Assembly: GCA_963682175.1 (NCBI GenBank)
Contig: OY821787.1
Coordinates: 23,352,501 to 23,416,500, forward strand
Length of the DNA: 64,000 nucleotides
Reading direction: 5' to 3'
Source of the DNA: Triglochin maritima
Taxonomy: Eukaryota > Streptophyta > Magnoliopsida > Alismatales > Juncaginaceae
Under the pieces are notes generated by a model. That model did not search any database and was not told where the DNA came from. It saw only the letters and a program-made list of their open reading frames with translations. Each line of letters starts with the position of its first letter. Positions within the stretch are counted from its first letter, which is position 1. A program made the position numbers and the translations under genes. Of the stretch, positions 47,355-58,242 are shown in pieces.

Positions 47355-47841
47355 AAAGCAATGTTTAACCTTGACTTGGCTAAGTACCTCAACAATTTTA
47401 TCACAATGCTCAACATGTTTTTAAGTAAACCTATGAGAGAATGGTGCCTTGGGGACATAAATATCACGAGGAGGTGTCTCAGGGATCGGTTCCTTGCAAG
47501 ACTCATGACCCTCCTTGGAAGAGTCACAAATGGGGTTGGATGCAGACATTTTCACATTCTTGTCAACAACCCTTCCCGATCTCAAGGTATGGACCACATG
47601 TGCATGTTGGGAAGGGACATCTTCATTGCTGTGCTCATTCTACCTAGCATGAGAAGGTTGACCCCTGGGGTTTACCATAGGTTGACTCGACAACTGACCA
47701 TTCTCACGTTCATGGAGTTGATGAGCCAACTGGCTGACTTGCACTTCCAATGCTTTGACCGAATTGTTGTTGGCTGCAAGTATGGTTTATGTGCTCTGCA
47801 TGAACCCGTGAAGGATTTGTTCAAGAGTGGGATCCTTTGGA

Positions 47842-49010
47842 TCATCCCGGGTTGTAGAAGTGACTGTACAGGTCGTTACGGGACCATTGTTGATACATCG
47901 TATTTGCATGCTCAGTATCGCTTGGAGCGTAAGCACATTCCAAGTCACTATGTCCCGTAAGTACACACCTACTACAAGTGGGAGTAGCGACCTGAGCTAC
48001 AGGAGCTCGGTCCAAGTCTAAACTCTCAATCCTACGCATGAGAGCAACCATTTTTGCCTTTGACGCGATGGTTAACTCGACTTGGTATGATCCTGCTCGA
48101 TCAGAAGACCTGGTGGCTGGTGGTTCTCTCATGGTGTTATACTCAAGGGTACGTTCAACCATTAATTCAAAAGGGTCCCATACCTCATCGATGACATTTG
48201 GAAGCCACCCTGACACATCGACTCCAACAATGTGTGAGTGTTATAATTGTGGCCCTCATAAACAATCTGGCACAACTACCATAGCTCAAGTCCATGATGA
48301 GGGCACTGCAAGAGAATGTCTTTGAACTTCTCAAAGAAATCATGAAACGATTTGGTCTCAGTCTGATACATTTGATGTATCTGGTGTCGTATCTGTTGAG
48401 TCTTCCTTTGGGGGAAGAACTCTTCAGAAAAACGGTCACGAATTCATCCCAAGACCGAATCGAGTTCGCCAGGAGGCTGTACATCCATTCTTCGCATTAT
48501 CCTTCAACGTGAAAGAAATCATGCTGAACGAGACGAAATCCTCGTCAACATGTTGAAGATTGAACATGGAGCATACCTACTCGAATTCATGTATAAAGTT
48601 ATACGGATCCTTCTTATTGGCAGTGAAGGTAGAAAACATGCTCACATATTGAGGTTTGAATTCATAGTTGTTCTCGTGAGCAGGTTGGAGAACTTTGCCA
48701 GAAGGTTGCACGACCTGAACAGGATGAGTCCACTCCCATTGAGTCATCAGTCTACCTAGTCGAGCTAAATGTGGTGGTGCACCTAGAACTCGATCCTGGC
48801 CGAATCCTTCTTCCTCCTGAGTCGGAGGAGGAAGAGAAGGAGATCCACGTGGTGGTGGGAGGAGACCATGGTAATCCATATATTGAATCCGGTGTACCCC
48901 ACCTCCATGAGACGACTCGGCATCGTGCTCCAAAGGAGCTCGAGGCGGAGATGGGCGATCACCTAGACTGTCCATCTCAGAAGAAAAATGCACTCTCACA
49001 AGTCGAGCGC
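47842..49010 (-). pseudogene. Athila-like gag with zinc knuckle, degenerate
   Basis: Minus strand, starting near 48972 (MDSLGDRPSPPRAPLEHDAE), a Pro/Gly-rich N-terminus, then NNYEFKPQYVSMFSTF and KKDPYNFIHEFE, the start of the Athila Gag core. Shifted frames to 48216; then SLDLDRAPVAQVATPTCSRC, CVLTGHSDLECAY (CX2CX4HX4C zinc knuckle) and NTMYQQWSRNDLYSHFYNPG to 47842. Continuous with protease toward lower coordinates. Confidence 0.8.
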
Positions 49011-50132
49011 TCTTTCCAGAACAAGCCCAACCTCACATAAAATGCTCGACTCGACTCAAAAAACTACACACGACAGAAGGTGTACTCAGAGGAGGATACT
49101 AATTGAAGAATATAGAGGAGGAGAAGAGTCAGATGAGAGGGGAAGAATCCCTAGATCTACTGTGGGTAGTAGGTAAGGGTAGAAGCCTAACAATGCAAAC
49201 ATGGCTCAAATAAGCTTAGGCTGGCTATGGGTCCTTAAACTAAATGACACCTAACTGTGAGGTTATGCGGCCTCAACACGCCTCACCTCCCTACAACGAA
49301 GACAATAGAGCCCAGCAAGTGAGGCAAGATCCGGAGATGTCATCTCTCCTGCTATCGACAAAGTGGGTGACACCGATTGGGTTATGATGGTCGTGCCCGG
49401 ATCACTCTCCTAATGCGCCCGAGTCCTAGTGGCCAGTATCCACTTGATTTTGACTAAGGTTTTTCATTAGGAGTGATTTTTAAGGCAAAGGAAAGGGTGA
49501 TGAAATCTCCCATCTTATCTTGTATGGGAAGCCCCCTTGGAGTAGTTGATTGCTAACCTAGCAATCAAGCCCTTAAACCAAAAACTCACCTCACTCTTGT
49601 CCTGATGCACCTTACTAACTAATACATGCTTTAACCATGCATAAATGAGAGAACAGGTGCACGTACCTCACGTCCGTAATGGACAACGAGAAATTAAAGC
49701 AAAGTAAAGACAATATGTGTGCAATGTCTACAAATGATGCCTGACCTAAATTGCAATAGATCTAATCTTTTGCTTTGAGTTTTAGGGACCAAGTTGTCTT
49801 AAGAAGGGGTCATGCAAGCCAAATTATTTATTGACATTTAACCAGAGCATGCATGGCATAAACAGTAGAAGGAAACAAATAGAAATTGGCAAAGGAAGCT
49901 AATGTAAAAAAAGAAATTCCAAATATCTCATCAGAGCCGCCAGTGGTGAATTCAAATCCGCTACCTGTGGTTTGTCTGGGGATTCTGGTCCCCAGACTTC
50001 AATAGCATGTTCCTTGGCTCCATTAGGTCCCCTTGTTCACTTGTGATACCTTACAGTAACCAAAAGCAAAAATAAAACGAAAAAAGAAGAAAAACCCCAC
50101 CAAAATGGTGAACTCGACTACGAAAACATCAC
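49011..50132 (-). other. Leader between PBS and gag of the pol-bearing element
   Basis: Non-coding on the minus strand. The same blocks occur in the leader of the outer element at 59780-60798 (ACAGTTAGGGGT-type, GATCCGGAGATGTCATCTCTCCTGC, CTCACCTCACTCTTG and others), so leaders of the two elements are homologous. Confidence 0.6.
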
Positions 50133-50150
50133 TCCCCGGCAACAATGCCA
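50133..50150 (-). other. Primer binding site (tRNA-Asp type, mutated)
   Basis: On the minus strand TGGCATTGTTGCCGGGGA, directly inside the LTR at 50157. The Athila/Tat PBS complementary to tRNA-Asp is TGGCGCCGTTGCCGGGGA; two or three bases differ here, probably by decay (CpG/GC loss). Confidence 0.75.
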
Positions 50151-50156
50151 AACACT

Positions 50157-51705
50157 TGATTGATCCAGTTAAATACCGCAAGTGCACGACAATGGTGAAC
50201 TGATGGGAAGTACGGGTCGAGTCCACAGGGAGCGCGTGCGAGTCGGAGTCCACAATACTCGAGTGGGGGAAAGGAAAAGAGAGGTATGGAATCAGAATTA
50301 TACTACGATGCGTACAAAATCAGGAAACAAACAATAAAAATAAACTCTAAGGGGGTAGAGAAGGAATGCGGAAATGAAAATATGTGTACGTGTGTGTGTT
50401 CATTTGTGCTCATCACAACATGTAATATATGAAATCCATAAAACCAAATCCAACTTTGCCTCCACATGAAATAAGATAAAATATTATCATTAAAACATAT
50501 AAGACAATAATTAAAATAAGGCTAATATGAGCTCATGCATTATGACCAAACCCCACTATGTCTCCACAAGAAATAAGGTTTAACACAATCATTAAAACAT
50601 ATAGGACTTTAATTAAGGTGGGGCCAACAAGCGCACATGCTCCCACATGTCATGTTTGTTCCTTATCCACTCCATCCTTATCCTCACCTTATCATTCCCT
50701 ATAAAATAGGCCCACTAATCTATGCATTTGCTAAGCATCACTCAAGAGCATTAACACATCAAAGATAAGAGTGAAAATCTAATGAGGTGGTTATGGAAAT
50801 CAGGTGAGGTTCAAAGGATAGGATGAACACACACGCCTAATACATGACATAATCACATAACCTTCTTCTTCACCCCCCAATGGGGATGGACTACTCCCTA
50901 CCCATCTATAAACTAAAGAAAGCATAAAAACAACCCAAAACCATAATGGAATATTCAAAAAACTAGATTAGGCAAACAAAAAACATGCAGGAAATTGCAT
51001 CAAAGGAAAAACATCAATATAAAGAACAAGAATATTAGATTGAAATGCAAGATTACATGGTTTCCTCCTCCTCCTCTTACATTAATGAGCAGTAAAATAA
51101 ACCTAAACTAATGGAGGAAGCAATAAGAAAAGGAGAAGGGATTACAATGGTATTTATAGAACAATACATGGTTATGATTAATTTGGATGTAATCGGACGA
51201 CTCTAAATCAAATCTGATAGCTCTGGAAAGCTTTTATCTGCTAACCTGACCCGCTATCAAAATACGAAGTCCATTGGATCAGAGGGATCCGCCAATGGAT
51301 GATCCGGATGCTCTAATTTTGCTCACATTTTTCCAACAGTTTAGTTTCTTCATTCAGCACGTGGGGTGAAGCCCTGGTCAACTGTCTTGAACCGATTTGG
51401 TTTTAAATTATGAAATATTAATCTGGTTCAAGTCATGTGTCACAATATTTTGTACTTCACCATCAGGTCCCTCCGGGTTTTCAGTTGGGTCCTTCCTGAT
51501 TTGCCCTCCAGTCCTTGTGCATTACAAATAGGTCCAGAAGTCTTCAATTCAGTCCATTCTTGTTGCATTCAAGTCATTTTGTTCTCTTTTCTCCTCCTTA
51601 TTACCTAACACCTGAAACAATACAAACAAACACTCAAGTAGCACAATTTTGGGGTGAAATAAAGGATATATAGCATCAATATGGTGTATGATATGCTGCT
51701 AATCA
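50157..51705 (-). mobile_element. 5' LTR (type 2) of the inner Athila-like element
   Basis: Minus-strand LTR whose ends read TGATTAGCAGCATATC (at 51705) and GGATCAATCA (at 50157). It lies next to the PBS at 50133-50150. It is flanked on the right by tacat (51706-51710), matching tgcat before the left type 2 LTR (33790-33794). Sequence beyond 51710 continues the 3' untranslated region of the outer element. Confidence 0.75.
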
Positions 51706-51982
51706 TACATCATTACATGTAAGGACTTACACTATCACATAGACCCTCCCCAAATCTCCACTTAGGGCCATCCCTACCACCCATGTAACGGGAGTTCGGT
51801 TGGCGCATCCAAGTCAGATGACTCGAAAGCACCAGATACTAAGTCCCCTTGGACCAAATTTCCCGAGTGATAGGAGCCATGCAAGAAGAGAGAACACCAC
51901 ACTAAATTATTGCTTATCTACACATGAACCAAAACCCCTACACTTAAGGTTTCACAACAAGAGTTTAAGGTTCCCTGACTAT
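51706..51982 (-). other. Outer Athila-like element 3' region, target of the copia insertion
   Basis: Non-coding; aligns with 42985-43250 (CTTACA(C/T)TATCACATA, CCAAATCTCCAC, GGGATCC-like, ACCAAAACCCCTACACTTAAGGTTTCACAA). It ends in actat (51978-51982), the 5-bp duplication of the copia element. Confidence 0.65.
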
Positions 51983-53500
51983 TGTTGGCTTTTTGGCCTT
52001 AATCTTATGTTTTGATGATTTAATCAACCGAATCTTAATTAGAGTAGCACATACTATGCATTGCATATATATTGTATTGTGCTAACCTCTACAGGTGATC
52101 AAGACTCAAGAAAGAAAGAAATAAAGTCAAGACATGTAATTAAAGCTAAATCGAAGACATGTAATCTTGATTTCTTTTGAGTATTAGGAACAAAGTGTAA
52201 TTGAGCATACTTGAGCTAAAATCAACTTAATCACACACTAGGTTCCCTATAGAAGTCACACACGAAATTTCACATAATTTGGACTTCAATAGATCACCCA
52301 AACATAGACCGGAAAACACCAAAACCTGAATTGCAAAAGTCTGCCCACATTCGGTCGACCGGATGATCAATTAATCCTGTTTGTGTTTCCCTGTCTAGTT
52401 TCGGTCGACCACACCATATCTTTCGGTCGACCGTCAGATCATATTTTCTCAACCGTTACTTTTGTCGTATATACCCAACGGTCGTATTCGTATTAAACCA
52501 AAAATACCCCAAATGTATTTCATGTATCGGTCGACCGAGGACCACGATCGGTCGACCATTGTTTCATCACTTGACAAACCCAAAGTGCCTGTCTTTAATC
52601 GGTCGACCACCAAAACCAGTTTCGGTCGACCGTTTAACCTTGTCAAAATCCCCTGCTATCGGTCAACACAATTTCGTTCGACCGATCTATTTTTTCCTCT
52701 ACCAAAACGCTTGTTCGGTCGACCGGTAATCTTGTTCGGTCGACCATTTTCTTAATTGTCTTAAGTGTTCAGTCGACCGATTCATATTTCGGTCGACCGT
52801 ATCCCTATCGAACCCAAGCGTTCGGTCGACCGTTGCACCTTTTCGGTCGACCGTTTCTGGACAGATTTGCAGCCCGATTTTCTGCTTTGTGTTCTTTGCA
52901 CAATATCCAACCAAATCTTGTCCCAACGGATCTATTCTCTCTAATGCTTATAAATAGAGTTGTAAAACACATTTTAACATAACTCTCACACTACAAACTT
53001 GTCCCAAACTTTAGAGAGAATCCCAAACACTCAAAGCTACAATCCTTCCACACTTAGTGATCATTTCTTAATCCTACTCAAGTGTGCTCAAGATTTAGAG
53101 AGTGTTGCTCCACTCAAGTTCTCATTTGTTGTCAAAAGAGTAAAGGCTCCGGTGAAAGCCCGAAGCATCCTTCTCGGATTGTGAGAAGAAGATTCCAAGC
53201 TCGGCGAGGGTTGTTCGCGAGTTTGACGGTTGTAAAGGCGTTCTCTCCCGGCCCGGAACGGGGAGTGGTTAGTGAAGTCGTGAGCGGAGCTCGGTGATCC
53301 GAGCGGAGCTTGCAAGAGAGGACTAGGACCCGGGTGGGGTGCCGAACCTCTATAAAAACGCCAAGTCGATTTGTGGTTTGCATATTCCTACACTTGCTTG
53401 TTTTAGTTTAAATTCCGCTGCATTTCTTTGATCGAATAAACAAGTAGGTAATTAGGTGATTAGCATTAATTGTGGACCCATAAACCCACACAATCCTACA
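51983..53500 (+). repeat. 5' LTR of the complete copia element
   Basis: TGTTGGCTTTTTGGCC...ACAATCCTACA, 1518 bp. CGGTCGACCG-type palindromes fill 52350-52855 (U3 side). A TATA-like CTTATAAATAGAG lies at ~52948-52960, so transcription probably starts ~30 bp downstream. It lacks 22 bp present in the 3' LTR between two CGGTCGACC words (after 52350). Confidence 0.95.
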
Positions 53501-53502
53501 TT

Positions 53503-53515
53503 TGGTATCAGAGCC
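53503..53515 (+). other. Primer binding site, initiator tRNA-Met
   Basis: TGGTATCAGAGCC begins two bases after the 5' LTR; it is complementary to the 3' end of plant initiator tRNA-Met, the usual copia primer. Confidence 0.93.
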
Positions 53516-53552
53516 TTGTTAGCTAAATTCTATACTTAATCGTATTTTTAGC

Positions 53553-55199
53553 ATGGCTAGCACATCTAATCATGTAGAGGGATTATGCACCACTAGACCT
53601 CCTTTGCTTAATGGGTCAAATTATGATTATTGGAAGAATAGGATGACGATTTTCCTAATTTCTAATGACCTTAAGTATTGGATGTTTCTCCAAAATCCAT
53701 ACACACCACCAAATGAAGATGAATTAGATTCACTCACCAGGCCCAAAATGAAAGAAATTGAGATGAACTCAAAAATCATGAACATTCTATATTGTGGGCT
53801 AAATGAGGGTGAATATAATAGGATTAGAGGGTGTGTTAGTGCACATGAGATATGGCATAGACTTCAAATGCACCATGAGGGGGATAGTAAAACTAAGGAA
53901 ACACGCATTAGTCTCCTCATGCATAAATATGAGATTTTTTCTATGCAAATCGGTGAAAACATAAGCGAAATGAACACTCGCTTCACCGATATCACTAACT
54001 CTCTTTTGGTTCTTGGAAGAAAAATCAATGAAGGAGAGATGACAAGGAAGTTCCTCCGGTCACTTAGCATCGATTGGGAAGATAAAGTCGTCGCAATTGA
54101 AGAGGCGCATGATCTCTCAAAATTAAAGATGGAGGAGCTCATTGGAAACTTGATGGCTTATGAACTTCAAATCAATCATCGGAAGGAGAAGGAAGCCACC
54201 AAGAAGACATCCACCTTGGCATTACATGCAAACTTTGATGAGCCAAGGAGAGTGGAAGAAGAGGACATTGAGGTCCTAGCCAAAGACTTCTTCAAATACC
54301 TCAAGAGAGATAAGGGAGAAAAGAATGAAAGAAGAGGTAGAAGAAGTGAGAAAAGAGAAAAAGAAAAAGAGAGGGAGGAGAGTGAAAATGAGAGGAGAGA
54401 AGGGGAGAAGAAAAAGGAGAGAAGGGAGAGGAGAAAAGAAAAGGAGAAAAGTAAGAGAAAAGAGAAGAAGTTGGAAGCTCACAAGGCTACTTGGGACGAT
54501 TCATCGTCTTCATCGTCATCCAAATCAACCACACCTTCATCAACAAAGGAATATGCACATATGTGCTACATGGCAATTCAAGATGAAGGAAGTGAGGTAT
54601 CCTCTAACTCTTACTCTAGTAGATCACATTCTTGCTCATCTAAATCATATGCTAGTGATAGTTCATGTTCTAAAGAAGAAACTTATTCTTATGATGAACT
54701 TCAAAATGCATTCCATGATTTAGTTAAACAATATGAGATCATATGTGATAAAAACAAGAATGCTAGAAAGTTAATCAAAGATCTCCAAAGCCAAATTGAT
54801 ACATGCATAAATGAGAAGAATGAGGTGATTGCTAAATTTGAAAAGAATGCATCAAATCTTGAAAAATTAAGAGCAACACCTATAGATTGTGATCAACTAA
54901 ATCTTCAAGCTTCTAACTTGCAATTAAGAAAAGATTTAGAAAGATTCACTAATGGAACTCATATGCTTAACATGCTATTAGGTAGTCAAAGGCAATCTTT
55001 GCAAAAACATGGTTTAGGTTACAATTTTAAATTGAAAAACCATGTATCTCACACTACTCTAAATGGTAAGCATATGTTCATTAACCATAGTTCCTCAAGT
55101 GTGTGGGCACCCAAAACCAAAATGGTTTGGATCCCAAAAGCTAATGTTCAAGGACCCAAAGTAGTTTGGGTACCAAAATCTACACTTGTAGGTACTTGA
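53553..55199 (+). CDS. gag: Copia Gag polyprotein without zinc knuckle (548 aa)
   Basis: Capsid protein of the copia element, needed for virus-like particle formation. Start MASTSNHVEGL; residues ~17-45 PPLLNGSNYDYWKNRM are the DUF4219-type start, ~60-210 the UBN2-type core (EIWHRLQMHHEG, MNTRFTDITNSL, GEMTRKFLRSL, LIGNLMAYEL). Residues ~235-315 are an extraordinary run of Lys/Arg/Glu, where related Gag proteins carry a CX2CX4HX4C zinc knuckle; none is visible here. Then AHKATWDDSSSSS, a Ser-rich region, YAHMCYMAIQDE, a coiled-coil-like stretch (~385-465) and a C-terminus with WVPKST and repeated VWxPK, which in autonomous copia elements lies at the gag/pre-integrase junction. A stop follows instead of protease and integrase. 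The basic stretch may replace the knuckle in RNA binding (inference). Intact frame. Confidence 0.88.
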   Translation: MASTSNHVEGLCTTRPPLLNGSNYDYWKNRMTIFLISNDLKYWMFLQNPYTPPNEDELDSLTRPKMKEIEMNSKIMNILYCGLNEGEYNRIRGCVSAHEIWHRLQMHHEGDSKTKETRISLLMHKYEIFSMQIGENISEMNTRFTDITNSLLVLGRKINEGEMTRKFLRSLSIDWEDKVVAIEEAHDLSKLKMEELIGNLMAYELQINHRKEKEATKKTSTLALHANFDEPRRVEEEDIEVLAKDFFKYLKRDKGEKNERRGRRSEKREKEKEREESENERREGEKKKERRERRKEKEKSKRKEKKLEAHKATWDDSSSSSSSKSTTPSSTKEYAHMCYMAIQDEGSEVSSNSYSSRSHSCSSKSYASDSSCSKEETYSYDELQNAFHDLVKQYEIICDKNKNARKLIKDLQSQIDTCINEKNEVIAKFEKNASNLEKLRATPIDCDQLNLQASNLQLRKDLERFTNGTHMLNMLLGSQRQSLQKHGLGYNFKLKNHVSHTTLNGKHMFINHSSSSVWAPKTKMVWIPKANVQGPKVVWVPKSTLVGT

Positions 55200-55806
55200 G
55201 GAGGAGATTGGTGGTGACCGGGTGAGCCGAAGCGTCGAATTCGAATCCGGTTGCATCACCAAATCAAGATTGGAGCTATTCAAGATTCAAGTTTGGTATA
55301 AATTTCTATCTTTGAAATTTTCTGAAAATTAGCTCTAATCTAGTTTCATATTCTTAATTGACATATCATATAGTTCAATTCATTGCAAATCATATACCCT
55401 ATTCATTGCAAATCATTTATCACATCCATTGATTTTAAATGTCAATTCTAAATGGATGTTAGAATAAGGCTTAAGAAGAAACTTAATTGGACTTAAATTT
55501 CATCATACTCATTGTTTCAATTTAGCCTTATTGATAGGGGGAGCTTAAATGATATACCGTTTATTAGAGTAATGAAGTGCAAAATTTAGGGGGAGCAACT
55601 TCATTACAAGACATCCAAACTCTATGCCTAAAGTCTTAATTAATTGTTGTTTTTGATGGATGTCAAAGGGGGAGAGATAATTAAGGGGGTAACTTGAAAA
55701 ACTTGATAAAATTTGAACAAAAACTAGGCACATCCATAGGGGGAGCATTTATATGCATAGTTTACATATACAATTTTCAAGTATTAAGATATCGGTTGCC
55801 ATCATC
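55200..55806 (+). other. Non-coding 3' internal region of the copia element, serial PPT-like tracts
   Basis: No ORF. Purine tracts of the GGGGGAG type recur at ~55538, ~55588, ~55667, ~55685 (GGGGGT) and ~55739 before the true PPT at 55807-55819. Confidence 0.7.
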
Positions 55807-55819
55807 AAAAAGGGGGAGA
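55807..55819 (+). other. Polypurine tract of the copia element
   Basis: AAAAAGGGGGAGA directly before the 3' LTR (55821), the expected priming site for plus-strand synthesis. Confidence 0.9.
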
Positions 55820-55820
55820 T

Positions 55821-57360
55821 TGTTGGCTTTTTGGCCTTAATCTTATGTTTTGATGATTTAATCAACCGAATCTTAATTAGAGTAGCACACACTATGCATT
55901 GCATATATATTGTATTGTGCTAACCTCTAGAGGTGATCAAGACTCAAGAAAGAAGGAAATGAAGTCAAGACATGTAATTAAAGCTAAATCGAAGACATGT
56001 AATCTTGATTTCTTTTGAGTATTAGGAACAAAGTGTAATTGATCATACTTGAGCTAAAATCAACTTAATCACACACTAGGTTCCCTATAGAAGTCACACA
56101 CGAAATTTCACATAATTTGGACTTCAATAGATCACCCAAACTTAGACCGGAAAACACCAAAACCTGAATTGCAAAAGTCTGCCCACATTCGGTCGACCGC
56201 AACGTGTCGTTCGGTCGACCGGATGATCAATTAATCCTGTTTGTGTTTCCCTGTCTAGTTTCGGTCGACCGCACCATATCTTTCGGTCGACCGTCAGATC
56301 ATATTTTCTCGACCGTTACTTTTGTCGTATATACCCAACGGTCGTATTCGTATTAAACCAAAAATACCCCAAATGTATTTCATGTATCGGTCGACCGAGG
56401 ACCACGATCGGTCGACCGTTGTTTCATCACTTGACAAACCCAAAGTGCCTGTCTTTAATCGGTCGACCACCAAAACCAGTTTCGGTCGACCGTTTAACCT
56501 TGTCAAAATCCCCTGCTATCGGTCAACCCAATTTCGTTCGACCGATCCATTTTTTCCTCTACCGAAACGCTTGTTCGGTCGACCGGTAATCTTGTTAGGT
56601 CGACCGTTTTCTTAATTGTCTTAAGTGTTCAGTCGACCGATTCATATTTCGGTCGACCGTATCCCTATCGAACCCAAGCGTTCGGTCGACTGTTGCACTT
56701 TTTCGGTCGACCGTTTCTGGACAGATTTGCAGCCCGATTTTCTGCTTTGTGTTCTTTGCACAATATCCAACCAAATCTTGTCCCAACGGATCTATTCTCT
56801 CTAATGCTTATAAATAGAGTTGTAAAACACATTTTAACATAACTCTCCCACTACAAACTTGTCCCAAACTTTAGAGAGAATCCCAAACACTCAAAGCTAC
56901 AAACCTTCCACACTTAGTGATCATTTCTTAATCCTACTCAAGTGTGCTCAAGATTTAGAGAGTGTTGCTTCACTCAAGTTCTCATTTGTTGTCAAAAGAG
57001 TAAAGGCTCCGGTGAAAGTCCGAAGCATCCTTCTCGGATTGTGAGAAGAAGATTCCAAGCTCGGCGAGGGTTGTTCGCGAGTTTGACGGTTGTAAAGGCG
57101 TTCTCTCCCAGCCCGGAACGGGGAGTGGTTAGTGAAGTCGTGAGCGGAGCTCGGTGATCCGAGCGGAGCTTGCAAGAGAGGACTAGGACCCGGGTGGGGT
57201 GCCGAACCTCTATAAAAACGCCGAGTCGATTTGTGGTTTGCATATTCCTACACTTGCTTGTTTTAGTTTAAATTCCGCTGCATTTCTTTGATCGAATAAA
57301 CAAGTAGGTAATTAGGTGATTAGCATTAATTGTGGACCCATAAACCCACACGATCCTACA
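55821..57360 (+). repeat. 3' LTR of the complete copia element
   Basis: 1540 bp, TGTTGGCTTTTTGGCC...ACGATCCTACA. Between 56185 and 56720 it holds twelve exact GGTCGACC words and about five degenerate ones, mostly within TTCGGTCGACCG. TATA-like CTTATAAATAGAG at ~56808. Confidence 0.95.
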
Positions 57361-58200
57361 ACTATGACAAACTTCCTTATACTAACAGGCACGACTTATT
57401 CGACTCACTAGGTTTAGGGTGGACTTCTTTATTTATTTGAGTACTAAAACCCTATGATTACTCTTCGCCCGAGGGAAAACCGAAGTGTATCCTACGACTA
57501 TAGAAGGTCTAAAGCCTATGTACCAGATATCCTAATGCATCATGTTCAACTCACTTTGGGAGCTTCCTTTTTTACTTTGCCTCTCAACTGTTTTGCACAT
57601 GATAAACAAACACAAAACCCACAAAACATTTTTTTTGCAAACACATGAAGATTTTGAAAGAAATGTGAAAATGTAAAGCACTAGCCAAGCAAAATAAAGC
57701 AAGTCAGCTAAGGATCATTATATAACAGATATATCAATGTAAATTGCAACATCATATCATGACCCTAATAAGGCAAACAAAAGAAAACAAAAGAAAAGGA
57801 AAAAGACTCGACTATGTACATACGATAAAATCCCGCCATACTTCAAGCATTGTCGTCAATGAATATGAGTATGATACTACATGGATTTATGTATTAAAAA
57901 TAAAAGATCTCACCAACATGAAGTACAAAATGAAGTTCATTGTTATGTGGATGAACATAATTAAAATTCCAAAAAACCTATGAGATACTTAAGAAAGGAG
58001 ACAAATAGGTGATACAAATGGTCCCCAACTACATAAGGGTTGGGACCCACAACAACCTATGCTCACTCTTGGAGTCTTTTCTCTTTTTTCTATTTTTTTC
58101 TTTTTTTTCATTTTATCAAATATAATTATGTACAACAATAACTTCCCATCGTCATTTGTCAAAGGACATCAAATGAGAACCTCAAAAGTGGGTCAATGTA
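57361..58200 (-). other. Outer Athila-like element, 3' untranslated region (continued)
   Basis: Starts with the copia target duplication actat and resumes GACAAACTTCCTTATACTAACA as at 43248. No gene; aligned by eye with 36560-37400 (reverse) including GGTTTTGCACATG(A/C)TAAACA. Confidence 0.65.
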
Positions 58201-58242
58201 CTTGAAATGGGAACATGACACCACGTGGGGTCAAAATACTCA

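Larger units (their letters stand above)
51983..57360 (+). mobile_element. Complete non-autonomous Ty1/copia element, perfect 5-bp TSD
   Basis: 5378 bp: 5' LTR 51983-53500, PBS, one gag ORF, 622 bp of non-coding sequence with several PPT-like tracts, PPT, 3' LTR 55821-57360. The flanks actat (51978-51982 and 57361-57365) are identical and the host sequence continues across them. By eye the LTRs differ at about two dozen single bases plus one 22-bp deletion, so the insertion is fairly recent. No protease, integrase or RT is encoded, so mobility would need pol supplied in trans. Confidence 0.95.

Noticed and set aside
53503..53520. tRNA gene suggested by tRNA-complementary sequence
   Set aside because: Only the primer binding stretch is present, next to an LTR; no cloverleaf. 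The same holds for 50133 and 60799.
54276..54482. Antisense and +1 frame ORFs in the Lys/Glu-rich part of gag
   Set aside because: Shadows of the purine-rich gag sequence with no independent features.
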